DNA of 64,000 nucleotides from Lumbricus terrestris. Its lineage: Eukaryota > Annelida > Clitellata > Crassiclitellata > Lumbricidae. Both the position numbers and the translations under genes were made by a program. The stretch spans positions 88,885,187-88,949,186 of the forward strand of contig OX457036.1 in NCBI GenBank assembly GCA_949752735.1. The letters run 5' to 3'. A model generated the notes under the pieces. That model searched no databases. It saw nothing but the letters and a program-made list of their open reading frames with translations, and was not told the origin of the DNA. Below, one piece after another: positions 55,401 through 64,000 of this stretch (positions within the stretch are counted from its first letter, which is position 1; every line of letters begins with the position of its first letter).

Positions 55401-58400
55401 CAAACCTTTGCTGTACAGCTACCAAGGTTCTCTACCGAAATTGCCGGTGCCACCTTTGGATGTTACAATGTCTAGGGTAAGTGCATTCTGTTTTGTTTAT
55501 TATTTTATGCATAGGTGCTTTTGTAAGGACCATAAAAGATGATAATCTTTCTGTATATGTTTGTTTACTGTTTAGATTGTTTGACACAAGGTTAATGGTT
55601 AAAGTTAATGGTAAAGAACTGTGATTGAGTTTACACCTGAATAACTCTTTATCTTGATGCCTTGTTGTATACTGTATTGTTACAGGGCTGCATTATAATG
55701 ATCATATAGTGTAAAACTTGATCAAATTTAGTGTTGATGCATCAAAGTCGGCTTAAGATGATAACACTCTGTATTTGTTAATACACTGCACAAAACTGCG
55801 GTATGTCATTGCGATGGTATTTGTATCCATACTTTATGCTTGTATATCCATCCATACTTATGCATGTATATCCATGCATGTGGTTTAATTACTTCAGTAC
55901 CTGCTATCTGTTCGTCCTTTGCTGACTGATGAGAGGTACAAGCGAATGGAGATGTTAGTTGAAGAATTCAAAAATGGACTTGGAAAGAAGCTGCAGTGGT
56001 ATCTCGTGTTGAAGTCGTGGTGGGCCAGCAACTATGTGAGTTTATTGTACTTCTTTTAAGTCTGTCAGAAATTGTATTGAATACCATTCTCATGATATCT
56101 ATTCCTTAGGCATGAAATGTTTTTCCAACATGGAGATACTCGGCCCTAATTCTTCAGTGAACTTATTGGCTTAGATCCTCGTCATTGCAACCTGAGATAA
56201 AGGATTAATAAATAATGGCTTCAACAAGACATCTGTTATGCCAAAAAAAACATTCAGGCAAAATTAGTGGGAGAATTGATATTTGTAAATGCACAGCTTT
56301 TCCCAGAAATTGACTGAATATGGTTGAAAAAATAGGAATGAAGTTTAGCCGGTTCTGTCGAAACTATGTGATACAATTTAAAACTTGCAGATTTGTCGCT
56401 GCAAGTGGTATGTGTATTTTTCCAACACTTGCAAGCTGCAAGTGGTAGATATCTTGATTACATGCTGTGCAATGTAAATTCTTTGAAGGTCAGCAGAAAC
56501 AAGCTGTCAATTTTATAGCACTTTATTTGGTATTGCATTTGTAGGTGTCTGATTGGTGGGAAGAATATGTGTATTTACGTGGCCGATCTCCAATAATGGT
56601 TAACAGTAACTTCTATGGTGTGGTATGTTAATATTGCTTGTTCTTTTTGCAATTGCAACTAATTATAATAGCAGTTATGATAATATGGCATAACGATAGA
56701 ATGACATCCATGGTTGTTCCCCCTTCAGTTGGATGGGGCTCCCGCTTGCAATGCACTTACTACCTCAGAATAATTTGCCTGCTTTCTACCAGTTGTTCAA
56801 GATCTCTATCTTTGGCTGCGGCTGGGCTGGGAGCGCCCCAGAGCAGCCTTATTGGAGAGGAAATTTTCGGTCGAATGATTGCGTAGGATGCTTGGCTTGT
56901 GATGCTGAATTTACAATTTCTTTTCTTTTGAAGTGGCACAGGAGCTGTGTTGAGACCTTGTCCAGGTCCTTCATGCAGAATTGCTTCGTGGCATCAATAC
57001 TCTCTTTCGTTTGGTCTGATCTTATGATTTTTGACAAAACCACGACATAGGATGCAGTTGTTGTGTATTTTGTATAATAATGTATGATAATTGTTATTAA
57101 CCCTTTTGTAAGTTCTTTAAATGTGGTGTATCGTTGGTTGTTATTTGAAAAAGTAATAGGATTTAATCAGGTTTTTGTGTGTTTAACATACGGATGGAGC
57201 CTTTACCTTTTCTATGCTATTCTATTTTGGAATTTATAATGCGCCTCTCATGGTACAACCTAATCAGAGGCGCTCAGTACTTTTACAGTACTTCTATTGT
57301 TTTCCATTGTTCCTTTTCCACACAGGATGCTGTCATGCGTCAACCGACGACCATCCAAGTGGCTCGTGCTGCAAACATCGTTTACGCGATGCTGCAGTTT
57401 AGGCGACTAATGGATCGAGAAGATCTCAAACCGGTCAGTCGTGAAAATTCAATTGCTATTTTGTGCTTACATGACTTGTGTTTGTATTGTACATATCAAG
57501 ACATGGGTGATGAATATGTGTATGGAAGACACTAAGGGCTCAACTAATGACCTGCTATTCCTCTCCAATCTCTCATTCTTTAAAGACATTTCTTTACGCG
57601 TGACGTTTCCATGATGGTCATTCTAATAGAGGTACTGTATAAATCAATAGATACGATATGATGATTTGATACCTTTGAGTACCTATCCAAAGGTCATGGT
57701 TTTCTTATTATATGATCAAGATGCTTTATGCTTGAATGATGGCATTGTGTTAAAAGTGACTTGGAAGCCAGTGCAGTATGTTTACGTTAAAGTGTTTGAG
57801 TCTTACATGTCCAACTCTTTGATTAGCTGAGCTGCTTATTAATGCTGTGCCGTGACAAAGGTGATTGGTGTTACCGTTCTCCTTTGCTTAGACTTGGGAT
57901 TGGCCTCCAAAGATTGCAGGCAGTGGTGTAGCTATATCTCAGTCTCTGAATGTTGCCCTTGTTCTGTTAACAAGCAAAACACATATATCCCAACGTGTTT
58001 TGGATAATGAACATGCATACTAATTAGATGCAGGAGACTGTCTAGACAATTATTCAACGATGAAAAAAAGACTTAGATTTGTATTAATTGCAGCTTCATG
58101 AAGGTATTCATTTTAATGCAATATTTTACGGTACTAGCTAATAGCTCTGCCAATTTCTGATTAGAAGTGACATTTTTAGGTTTTAAATTGTTGGTGGATA
58201 GAAAGAGAGCTCACGAATTTCTTGGCACTTGTACTTAAATGACATCCTTCCCTCTATTAATAGTAAGATCTAAGTCATCCTCATTCCTTTGCTGTTTGAA
58301 GACTTTCTTATTTCCGTGGGGGTTGTCATGCTGTAAGCGCCTCTGAATAGCTTGTACTGCAAGAGGCGCTTTATAAATTAACATATATGTAACGATACAT

Positions 58401-61400
58401 AAATATCGTGAATGTTACATTTTGTGATGGTAGATAATGCTGAACAAGACGGTTCCTCTGTGCTCCTGGCAGTACGAACGACAGTTCAACACCACTCGAA
58501 TTCCAGGCATCGAAACTGGTAAAATATCTGTTTTGTCGAATATCTGTGTAATATCCGAAATTACGAAATCGTGATTTATTATAAGCACTGTTTTATTATG
58601 ATCAAGTTGAGTTGTGATATAAAAATGTTCACAATTGCAATGTTATAAAGTGTTATGAAATTATAGATTCAAACTGCCAGTGTATTGTAGACGTAGCATA
58701 AGTTGTGTCTTAAACATCAAATACGGGATGAACTGCAATTACAATGTTATATTATATATAAATTGTTATAAAATGGTGCATGCAAACAGCCAGTGTACCG
58801 TGAATGTATCCACCAAAAGAACCCTGGGCAGCAATATACTCTGCAACTGTGATCACATGACCATTGCCAACCTCTTGCTGATAATTTAAGACGTTTATAG
58901 TTAGAATGTTGTACTTACATTGACAGTTGACTGTTATTAAGACATATGCTCACCAGAGTGCGGATATGCAATTGGTTTAATAAAGAGTATACATACGTTT
59001 TTAAGTTCTAGATTTACAATGTCAAGTTGAATTGTAGATACTCTGATGCACATAAAGGACAGCAAGCACATTGCCGTCTATCACAAGGGTCGCTACTTTA
59101 AGGTCTACATCTACTATAAGCATCAGCTGCTCACTGCTTCTCAGATTGAACAGTAAGCAGACTTAAATTTCTTTTTTTGTTTATTCTGCACTTAACAGAT
59201 CTATGTTGTATGTCTAAACTGTTTTTATTATTATTATTCACAGTGGTCACTTCAGGTTAGACCATAGTTTAATCTTGTAATTCATTCAGTAGTTAGATGA
59301 TAGTTTAATCTTGTAATTCATTCAGTAGTTAGACGATAGTTTAATCGTGTAATTCATTCAGTAGGCCATCGAAGTTACGTAAAAGTCAAACTACATATTG
59401 TCTAGATTTATGAACAATTGTACAATTTTGCTATAAATTATTTGGTCACTTGTAGTGAAGCGGTAATAAAATATCATCGTCATTCAATGTCGTATATTTA
59501 CTCATTGTCATGGTTGCAGCATGCTGCAACAGATTGTGGATGATGCGCAGACCCCAATGGATGGGGAGGAGCATTTGGCCGCTCTGACTGCGGGTGATCG
59601 TATCTTGTGGGCAAAGGCAAGGGCAAACCACTTTTCAAGTGGGGTTAACAAGACTTCACTGGATGCTATCGAAAAGGTTTGCGGTTATACAATGCAAAGC
59701 ATTGTTTCATTGTTATGATAATTAACATGGGTGTATTTAGGGGATTTTACGGGTTTAAATCTCAAGAAATAAATAATTGCCTAACTTTAAAAAAAACTGT
59801 TGTTTGCATTTTGCGTATCATATCATTGGGAAACCCATAAATGGAAAAATTCGAATGCTTTTCCTCGCTACGCTCCTGACGGTTAACGATTTTTATTTCT
59901 TGCAATGATTTGTTATCTATTATTGCAATGAGCCGATGCTGTAACAGTGTGTTTAAATTTATTTCTGATTTGATGTTAATCTGAGGATTTGTCATTTGTT
60001 ACAGGCTGCATTTGTTCTGGCTTTGGACGACGAGCTGCACGATATTGAGAGGGTTTGTATTTTTATTTGAATTTTCATTCTTTTTTTAATTACAAGACAA
60101 CTTTGAATTAAAAATATATTTGTGATCTAAGACTTGATTCATTGTGTCTTAGAAATTGCCTTAATTTTATTGGCACATTGGTATTTATGCCAACAGTGTT
60201 GGGTATATAAAAGCTTTTGACCAATCAATCTATGAGTCATTGGTGTAAACAATGTGAAAGTCCTTGATACATAAATCTTTCAGCAAGCGGTGTAAACAAT
60301 GTCAAAGTCCTTGAAAGACAACTCTTTCAGCCATCAGTGTAAACATTGTAAAAGTCCTTGACACTATAGCACTGCTTTTGATTCTCTTGGCATTTGTTAT
60401 TTGAAATGTAGGGCACATACACCAACACTTGTCTTTTCTCTATGCAACACACTGGCTGAGTCTGGCTCACACTTTTGGAACTCTCTTCCTGCGTATTTCA
60501 ATGCCAAAAACACTAAATTATTTAGGCACAAACTCTGACTTTAATTACTGGAAAACGCTTCCAGAGCTTGATAATTGGTTGCTGTTTCTGCTTAGTTGTC
60601 CACCGAACCCTAGTTAAGTTACTAGTTACAGGTTGCTTTGACTTTTTTTGTCTACTATTATATTTGGTACGCCGTTTCTTACTCTCTACACTACATAGGT
60701 GCCCTGGATGGCTAACGGGTCCCCGACCTTTTTAGGTTCTCCTGTGTAACCAGTTCTTTTCATTTAATCTCACCATGCTTGTATTATTGCTTTGTTATGT
60801 GGTTATTGAATAAAAACTAAATTGAATTGAATAGCCACAGGCACTTGGCCTATCATTTTCAGTGTAACCAATGGGACAGCTATTTGACTTGTGACATGGA
60901 GACAGACTACAGACAGTTGGTTTGTTGTCTTGTGACATGAAGAGTGTGTAAATCGGACACTTTTCACCGATGTTAATAGTTTTGACGAACATTTCACCTC
61001 TTCTCGTTAAGATGAACAAGTCCACGCTGTATAAAGCTTGATTTTAATTACACATAATGCTCTCTTGTTTATACTACAGAGGACCTCCAATTATTGTTGC
61101 AACCTGGTCCTAAATGAATTCATGCTCAACTTTAATTGCTTTGGTTTTCCAGAATGACCCTGCTCGGCTTAACGCGATTGGCCGAGCAATGCTTCACGGC
61201 AAAGGATATGATCGATGGTTTGACAAGTCCTTTACTCTCGTTGTTTCCTCAAATGGTCGAGTAAGTATCCAGAGTTTTGTTTCTATGCAGCACAACATTT
61301 GATGTATAATTTATTTATGTTGTACTGGTTATAGGATATTGAAAAAGTAGAGTAAGATCAGTGGCTCAGTGATTGAAGAGTTATTTAGCTGGAGTTTAAA

Positions 61401-63199
61401 GTATCTTTTGTCTGCCGTAACCCTTTTGATGTTGGACTGTAGCTGATTTTTACCCCTGTCCACCTCTCGACTGTTTTGACTAATCACTTGTAAATAAGCT
61501 CGTTCCCATGGCTTCACTTTTTTGGTGCTGTAGAAATCTCACGATTATGATTACGATTATGATTTCAACAGTTGAATAATGAATTTTTACAGAGATTCAC
61601 TGGGGCATCAAGAAGACATTTAGATTTGAACTCTATTCATTGAGATGAGAGGCTGTGGTTGCACAACCACTTGAGCCTGTATGGTTTCGTTTACTGAATG
61701 AAGATATATTTTGATGTCTGATGTGTCCTGGGATATCCAATACATCAGAATATTTTTCTACCTTAGTTTGAGTTGACCATTTATTTCTTGTGTACTTTAG
61801 AATTCATTCCTGGGTTATATTAAAATAATAGATTTAATTAAAATTCTGGAGACAATAAGCCGCACAATTCTTGTGAAAGATTGTCTAAAATATGCGCTAT
61901 TTAGCATTGGTCGAAATATTCATAAAAACTTTCCACTGATTGTGTTTCAGATTGGTTTTAATGCTGAACATTCATGGTAAGCAGATACTTTCTGATATTA
62001 ATAGAAATCTCGTATTATTTGTGTTTGATGTAATCAAAATTTATTTATCTATACTGGATTGTGCGAACAGTTTATTTTAACTCTTTTTTCTTTTTAATTG
62101 TCGGGCGATTTTTTCCTTTGTGTTGTATTGTCTAAACTTTGTAGACTTTCTGTTGTGAAATGGCTTTGTATTTGGTAAAGTGAGTGAGTATGTAAGTGAG
62201 AAAAGGAACTAACTTCCTTGTTAATGAGGACATCCCTGTCATCAGAATGGCTGAAAACTAAAAAGAGTCCTAAAATGCTTTTGTTTTGTGGAAATGTCAT
62301 GAAACTTGTTAGTCGATAAATTTTGTTCATAACTTTGAAAACAATGGTTTGCATTGTTACAAATATTTCTGTGTACCGATATCTTAGTAGCTAATTGGTT
62401 TTACTGCTTACCCGTAAATGCAAAACATGCTGGGAGGAGTCTTCCATGTGTTTTCTTGAGCAAGTGTCATCTCTTGATAGTTTGTATGCGCATTTGTTAT
62501 AGCGCCCCTTCAAGCTCCCTACTCAGAAGCGCTCCCGACTGCAGAGAGGACACTGCATCGGAGTTTCACGCTGATCAATTGTGGGTGAAGGACTTGCCCA
62601 AGGTCCCTATGTGGTGACTTGAGGTGGATTTGAACCTTGAACCTTCTGGCCTCAAGGCAACAACGCCACCACCGCGCCCCACAAATTGTATAAAATAGTT
62701 TGTCATTGGCTAGTGTCACTTTAAAAAAGAAAGCAGTCCCTTCAGCTAGCCGTGAGGCAGTCATGGATAAGAAATGCTTGCGACTTCATTTTCTCGGTCT
62801 TGGCTTATGAGGGCAGGTGGCAGGTTGTCTTCATCACTTTCATCTTCCTGCCAATAGTGTATGTCCAGTGTATTCGTTACAGTTTAGTGCTGGTTGAACA
62901 GAAGTAGATATATAAATACTCTGTATGATATATATATATATATATGATATATAATATATGTTATATAATTATATATATATAATATATGATATATATATTC
63001 ACATATATGCATATATATACTCCATTACACATAGATTATATATGTGTGTACGTATGTATGTTTATTAAAAGTGGATGTTCGTTTTCCTGACGCGCCAGTG
63101 GTCGTCTGTTTCCACAATATGATTATTTTGCAGGGCTGATGCGCCTGTCATGGCCCACCTCTGGGAACATGTCCTCTGTTCTGATTTGAGTGATCTAGG
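52344..63199 (+). CDS. CPT1: Carnitine O-palmitoyltransferase 1, exons 1-14 (3' end outside window)
   Basis: Coding exons 52344-52484, 53442-53575, 54709-54883, 55375-55476, 55898-56035, 56545-56622, 57326-57433, 58434-58518, 59038-59152, 59520-59676, 60005-60052, 61153-61260, 61951-61976 and 63134-63199 join in phase to 493 codons plus two bases. The protein aligns by eye with vertebrate CPT1 from residue 1. CPT1 transfers long-chain acyl groups from CoA to carnitine on the outer mitochondrial membrane, the malonyl-CoA-inhibited entry step of fatty acid oxidation. E3 and H5, needed for malonyl-CoA sensitivity, are present; membrane segments lie at about 62-78 and 102-121; the catalytic histidine is H470. 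About 280 C-terminal residues are not in the window. All splice sites are GT-AG. Confidence 0.95.
52774..52860 (+). mobile_element. SINE 3' end with (ATGA)n tail, CPT1 intron 1
   Basis: CCTCTGAGTAGTTTCTTGAA, GGGGCGCTATATAAATGC and a run of about nine AATG units: the same SINE family in plus orientation. Confidence 0.8.
53442..53575 (+). CDS. CPT1: CPT1 coding exon 2 (first membrane segment)
   Basis: Encodes [15 protein letters not shown] and then the hydrophobic [15 protein letters not shown]. Acceptor TTGACAG, donor AAG|GTTAGT, phase 2. Confidence 0.95.
53651..53765. repeat. About 27-bp imperfect tandem repeat, 4 copies
   Basis: GTAAACAATAGCCCAGGTAA variants in CPT1 intron 2. Confidence 0.8.
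54217..54560 (-). mobile_element. Two eroded SINE pieces, CPT1 intron 2
   Basis: TATAGTGCCCCTTCAAGGTC at about 54236 and TATAACGCACCTTCAAGGTG at about 54393; the second continues into the body (CACTTAGG/CGCTCC-like parts). Confidence 0.5.
54709..54883 (+). CDS. CPT1: CPT1 coding exon 3 (second membrane segment)
   Basis: Encodes [14 protein letters not shown], then [10 protein letters not shown] and [10 protein letters not shown], matching the loop and membrane exit of CPT1. Acceptor GTTTTTAG, donor CTT|GTAAAT. Confidence 0.95.
55157..55218. repeat. 22-bp tandem repeat, 3 copies
   Basis: GACATGAGCCTCTCATGAAA units, each containing an inverted TCATGA-type core; CPT1 intron 3. Confidence 0.85.
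55375..55476 (+). CDS. CPT1: CPT1 coding exon 4
   Basis: Encodes [20 protein letters not shown], the start of the catalytic part. Acceptor CTGGACAG, donor AGG|GTAAGT. Confidence 0.95.
55898..56035 (+). CDS. CPT1: CPT1 coding exon 5
   Basis: Encodes [17 protein letters not shown] and [15 protein letters not shown]. Donor TAT|GTGAGT. Confidence 0.95.
56545..56622 (+). CDS. CPT1: CPT1 coding exon 6
   Basis: Encodes [20 protein letters not shown] and SNFYGV, the highly conserved family segment. Donor GTG|GTATGT. Confidence 0.95.
57222..57280 (-). mobile_element. Eroded SINE piece, CPT1 intron 6
   Basis: TTTATAATGCGCCTCTCATGG and AATCAGAGGCGCTC, about 45 bp before the exon 7 acceptor. Confidence 0.5.
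57326..57433 (+). CDS. CPT1: CPT1 coding exon 7
   Basis: Encodes [20 protein letters not shown] through DREDLKP. Acceptor CCACACAG, donor CCG|GTCAGT. Confidence 0.95.
58334..58378 (+). mobile_element. SINE 3' fragment, CPT1 intron 7
   Basis: GTAAGCGCCTCTGAATAGC and AGAGGCGCTTTATAAAT, close to the exon 8 acceptor. Confidence 0.5.
58434..58518 (+). CDS. CPT1: CPT1 coding exon 8
   Basis: Encodes [20 protein letters not shown] and TRIPGIET, phase 1 out at ACTG|GTAAAA. Confidence 0.93.
59038..59152 (+). CDS. CPT1: CPT1 coding exon 9
   Basis: Encodes [20 protein letters not shown] and [12 protein letters not shown], phase 2 out at AACA|GTAAGC. Confidence 0.93.
59250..59365. repeat. About 37-bp tandem repeat, 3 copies
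   Basis: GTTTAATCTTGTAATTCATT units in CPT1 intron 9. Confidence 0.85.
59520..59676 (+). CDS. CPT1: CPT1 coding exon 10
   Basis: Encodes [12 protein letters not shown] then [18 protein letters not shown] and [10 protein letters not shown], matching the conserved L-A-A-L-T-A-G-D-R segment. Donor AAG|GTTTGC. Confidence 0.95.
60005..60052 (+). CDS. CPT1: CPT1 coding exon 11 (48 nt)
   Basis: Encodes [16 protein letters not shown], aligning with A-A-F-F-V-T-L-D. Acceptor TGTTACAG, donor AGG|GTTTGT. Confidence 0.9.
60237..60365. repeat. About 50-bp imperfect tandem repeat, 3 copies
   Basis: GTGTAAACAATGT(G/C)AAAGTCCTTG units, CPT1 intron 11. Confidence 0.75.
60400..60833 (+). mobile_element. LINE 3' fragment (CR1/L2-like) in CPT1 intron 11
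   Basis: Reads [20 protein letters not shown] then FRHKL and stop: the closing segment of a CR1/L2-group ORF2. A 3' UTR-like stretch follows, ending in AATTGAATTGAAT, a short tail repeat. 5'-truncated. Confidence 0.65.
61153..61260 (+). CDS. CPT1: CPT1 coding exon 12
   Basis: Encodes [20 protein letters not shown] then TLVVSSNGR, the conserved [12 protein letters not shown] segment. Donor CGA|GTAAGT. Confidence 0.95.
61951..61976 (+). CDS. CPT1: CPT1 coding exon 13 (26 nt, catalytic histidine)
   Basis: Encodes IGFNAEHSW with the last codon split. The histidine of AEHSW (residue 470) corresponds to catalytic H473 of rat CPT1A. Acceptor TGTTTCAG, donor ATG|GTAAGC. Confidence 0.93.
62498..62680 (-). 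mobile_element. tRNA-derived SINE, full-length copy C, CPT1 intron 13
   Basis: TATAGCGCCCCTTCAAGCTC at the left and GGTTTGAAC...CACCACCGCGCCCC at the right, same order as the copies at 20433 and 28602. The B-box is slightly decayed (GGTTCAAATCC). Confidence 0.75.
62929..63060. repeat. (TA)n-rich tract
   Basis: Interrupted TA and TATG runs, ending about 70 nt before the CPT1 exon 14 acceptor. Confidence 0.9.
63134..63199 (+). CDS. CPT1: CPT1 coding exon 14
   Basis: Encodes [20 protein letters not shown], matching the W-A-D-A-P-I-V-A-H-L-W-E segment; ends CTAGG|GTAGGC in phase 2. The rest of the window (to 64000) is intron. Confidence 0.93.
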
Positions 63200-64000
63200 G
63201 TAGGCATAGAAAACTATCGCAGACAACTTGCTGTCTGTTGGGTTGGCCTTGGTTGTCGTTTGTGTTGATGCTTTTGTTGTCATCGTTTCTTGCTGAGGTG
63301 TATTTGCTTCCGAAAACTGAAGGACTGTGCCGCTCTTGAAGCCATAAAATAGTTTTTTTGTTGCTTAGTGGATATTGAAATTTCCCAATTGCTTTATTTA
63401 TCGTTATAGTGATCTGCAGTAAGGCAGTTGAAATTTTAGAAAGTTGTTTATTAGCATTGATTTAATTGTTTTTGTTTTTTCCTTGTCCTAGTGGTAGATT
63501 TGTTGATTTTTCAATCAAAGGCCTTGATTGAATTAAAGTTCTTGATTGTGGCTTGATGAATTGGCAGTCTCCTCAGTGAAATCTGTTTAGTTAAATACAC
63601 GGCTATCGGGATACAACATTTGTTAACTTTCAGCTGATTGCTTAGTTTGTGTATTTTGTTTCTCCAAACTGATCTTGCTAAATTTCTTATCACTGAATTC
63701 CAGACGTGAAGTTTCTCTTCTAAGGTTAAAGCTTTTTTTACGAAACAGAGTTTCAATGTCTTTGCTGAACATGTTTTCTAGTTTCTGCTTTGATTAACTG
63801 TTTGCTGAAATGCTTTTGGTTTGTAGATTAGTCAGGCTGTTATTTTTGCGTAAGGCCAAAAAAAAATAATGCTGTGTTTCCGGTAACAGAGCTAAAAAAA
63901 ATTGGGTAGGTAGGTCGAAAAATATTTTTATTTTGTAAAATATTTTTATACAGTGATTATCCGAAAAATTATACCCCACTACTCTTTTTTGCGTAAAAGG

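Noticed and set aside
56638..57050. Plus-strand frames of 82 and 105 codons in CPT1 intron 6
   Set aside because: They overlap in different frames within an intron and show no match to CPT1.

Overview
The window looks like nuclear DNA of a marine invertebrate, probably a deuterostome. Genes are split into short exons with GT-AG introns of a few hundred to several thousand bases, tRNA-derived SINEs and hAT, Tc1/mariner, Helitron-like and LTR elements are dense, and the palindrome TAGGCCTA is strikingly frequent. I recall that motif as common in echinoderm DNA, but nothing here fixes the species.

Two real protein-coding genes can be assembled by joining exons in phase. On the minus strand (24730 down to 4540) lies a complete 14-exon LARGE-like bifunctional glycosyltransferase of 632 residues: a membrane anchor, a GT8-type domain and a GT49-type domain. 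Its introns are packed with transposons, including a 3.6-kb LTR element sitting inside the end of an older MITE. The GT49 DxD motif is intact (DVD), while the GT8 DxD position reads SND. A 33-bp minisatellite has copied the 3' splice site of its second exon about ten times. On the plus strand (52344 to beyond the window end) lie the first 14 coding exons of carnitine palmitoyltransferase 1, from the malonyl-CoA-sensing N-terminus through two membrane segments to the catalytic histidine; about the last third of the protein lies outside the window.

Between the genes (about 25-52 kb) is a transposon graveyard: nested hAT elements bounded by 8-bp target duplications, foldback-type elements, Helitron-like ends, 5'-truncated LINE fragments, minisatellites and an intact tRNA-Ser(GCT) gene. 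Weak candidate exons with signal-anchor-like starts occur at 25.2-25.8 kb (plus) and 30.4 kb (minus). Most long open frames in this interval are tandem repeats whose unit length is a multiple of three, not genes.

The two genes have unrelated jobs: LARGE builds the matriglycan-type glycan in the Golgi, and CPT1 makes acylcarnitines on the outer mitochondrial membrane. All similarity statements rest on reading by eye; no alignment or search was run.
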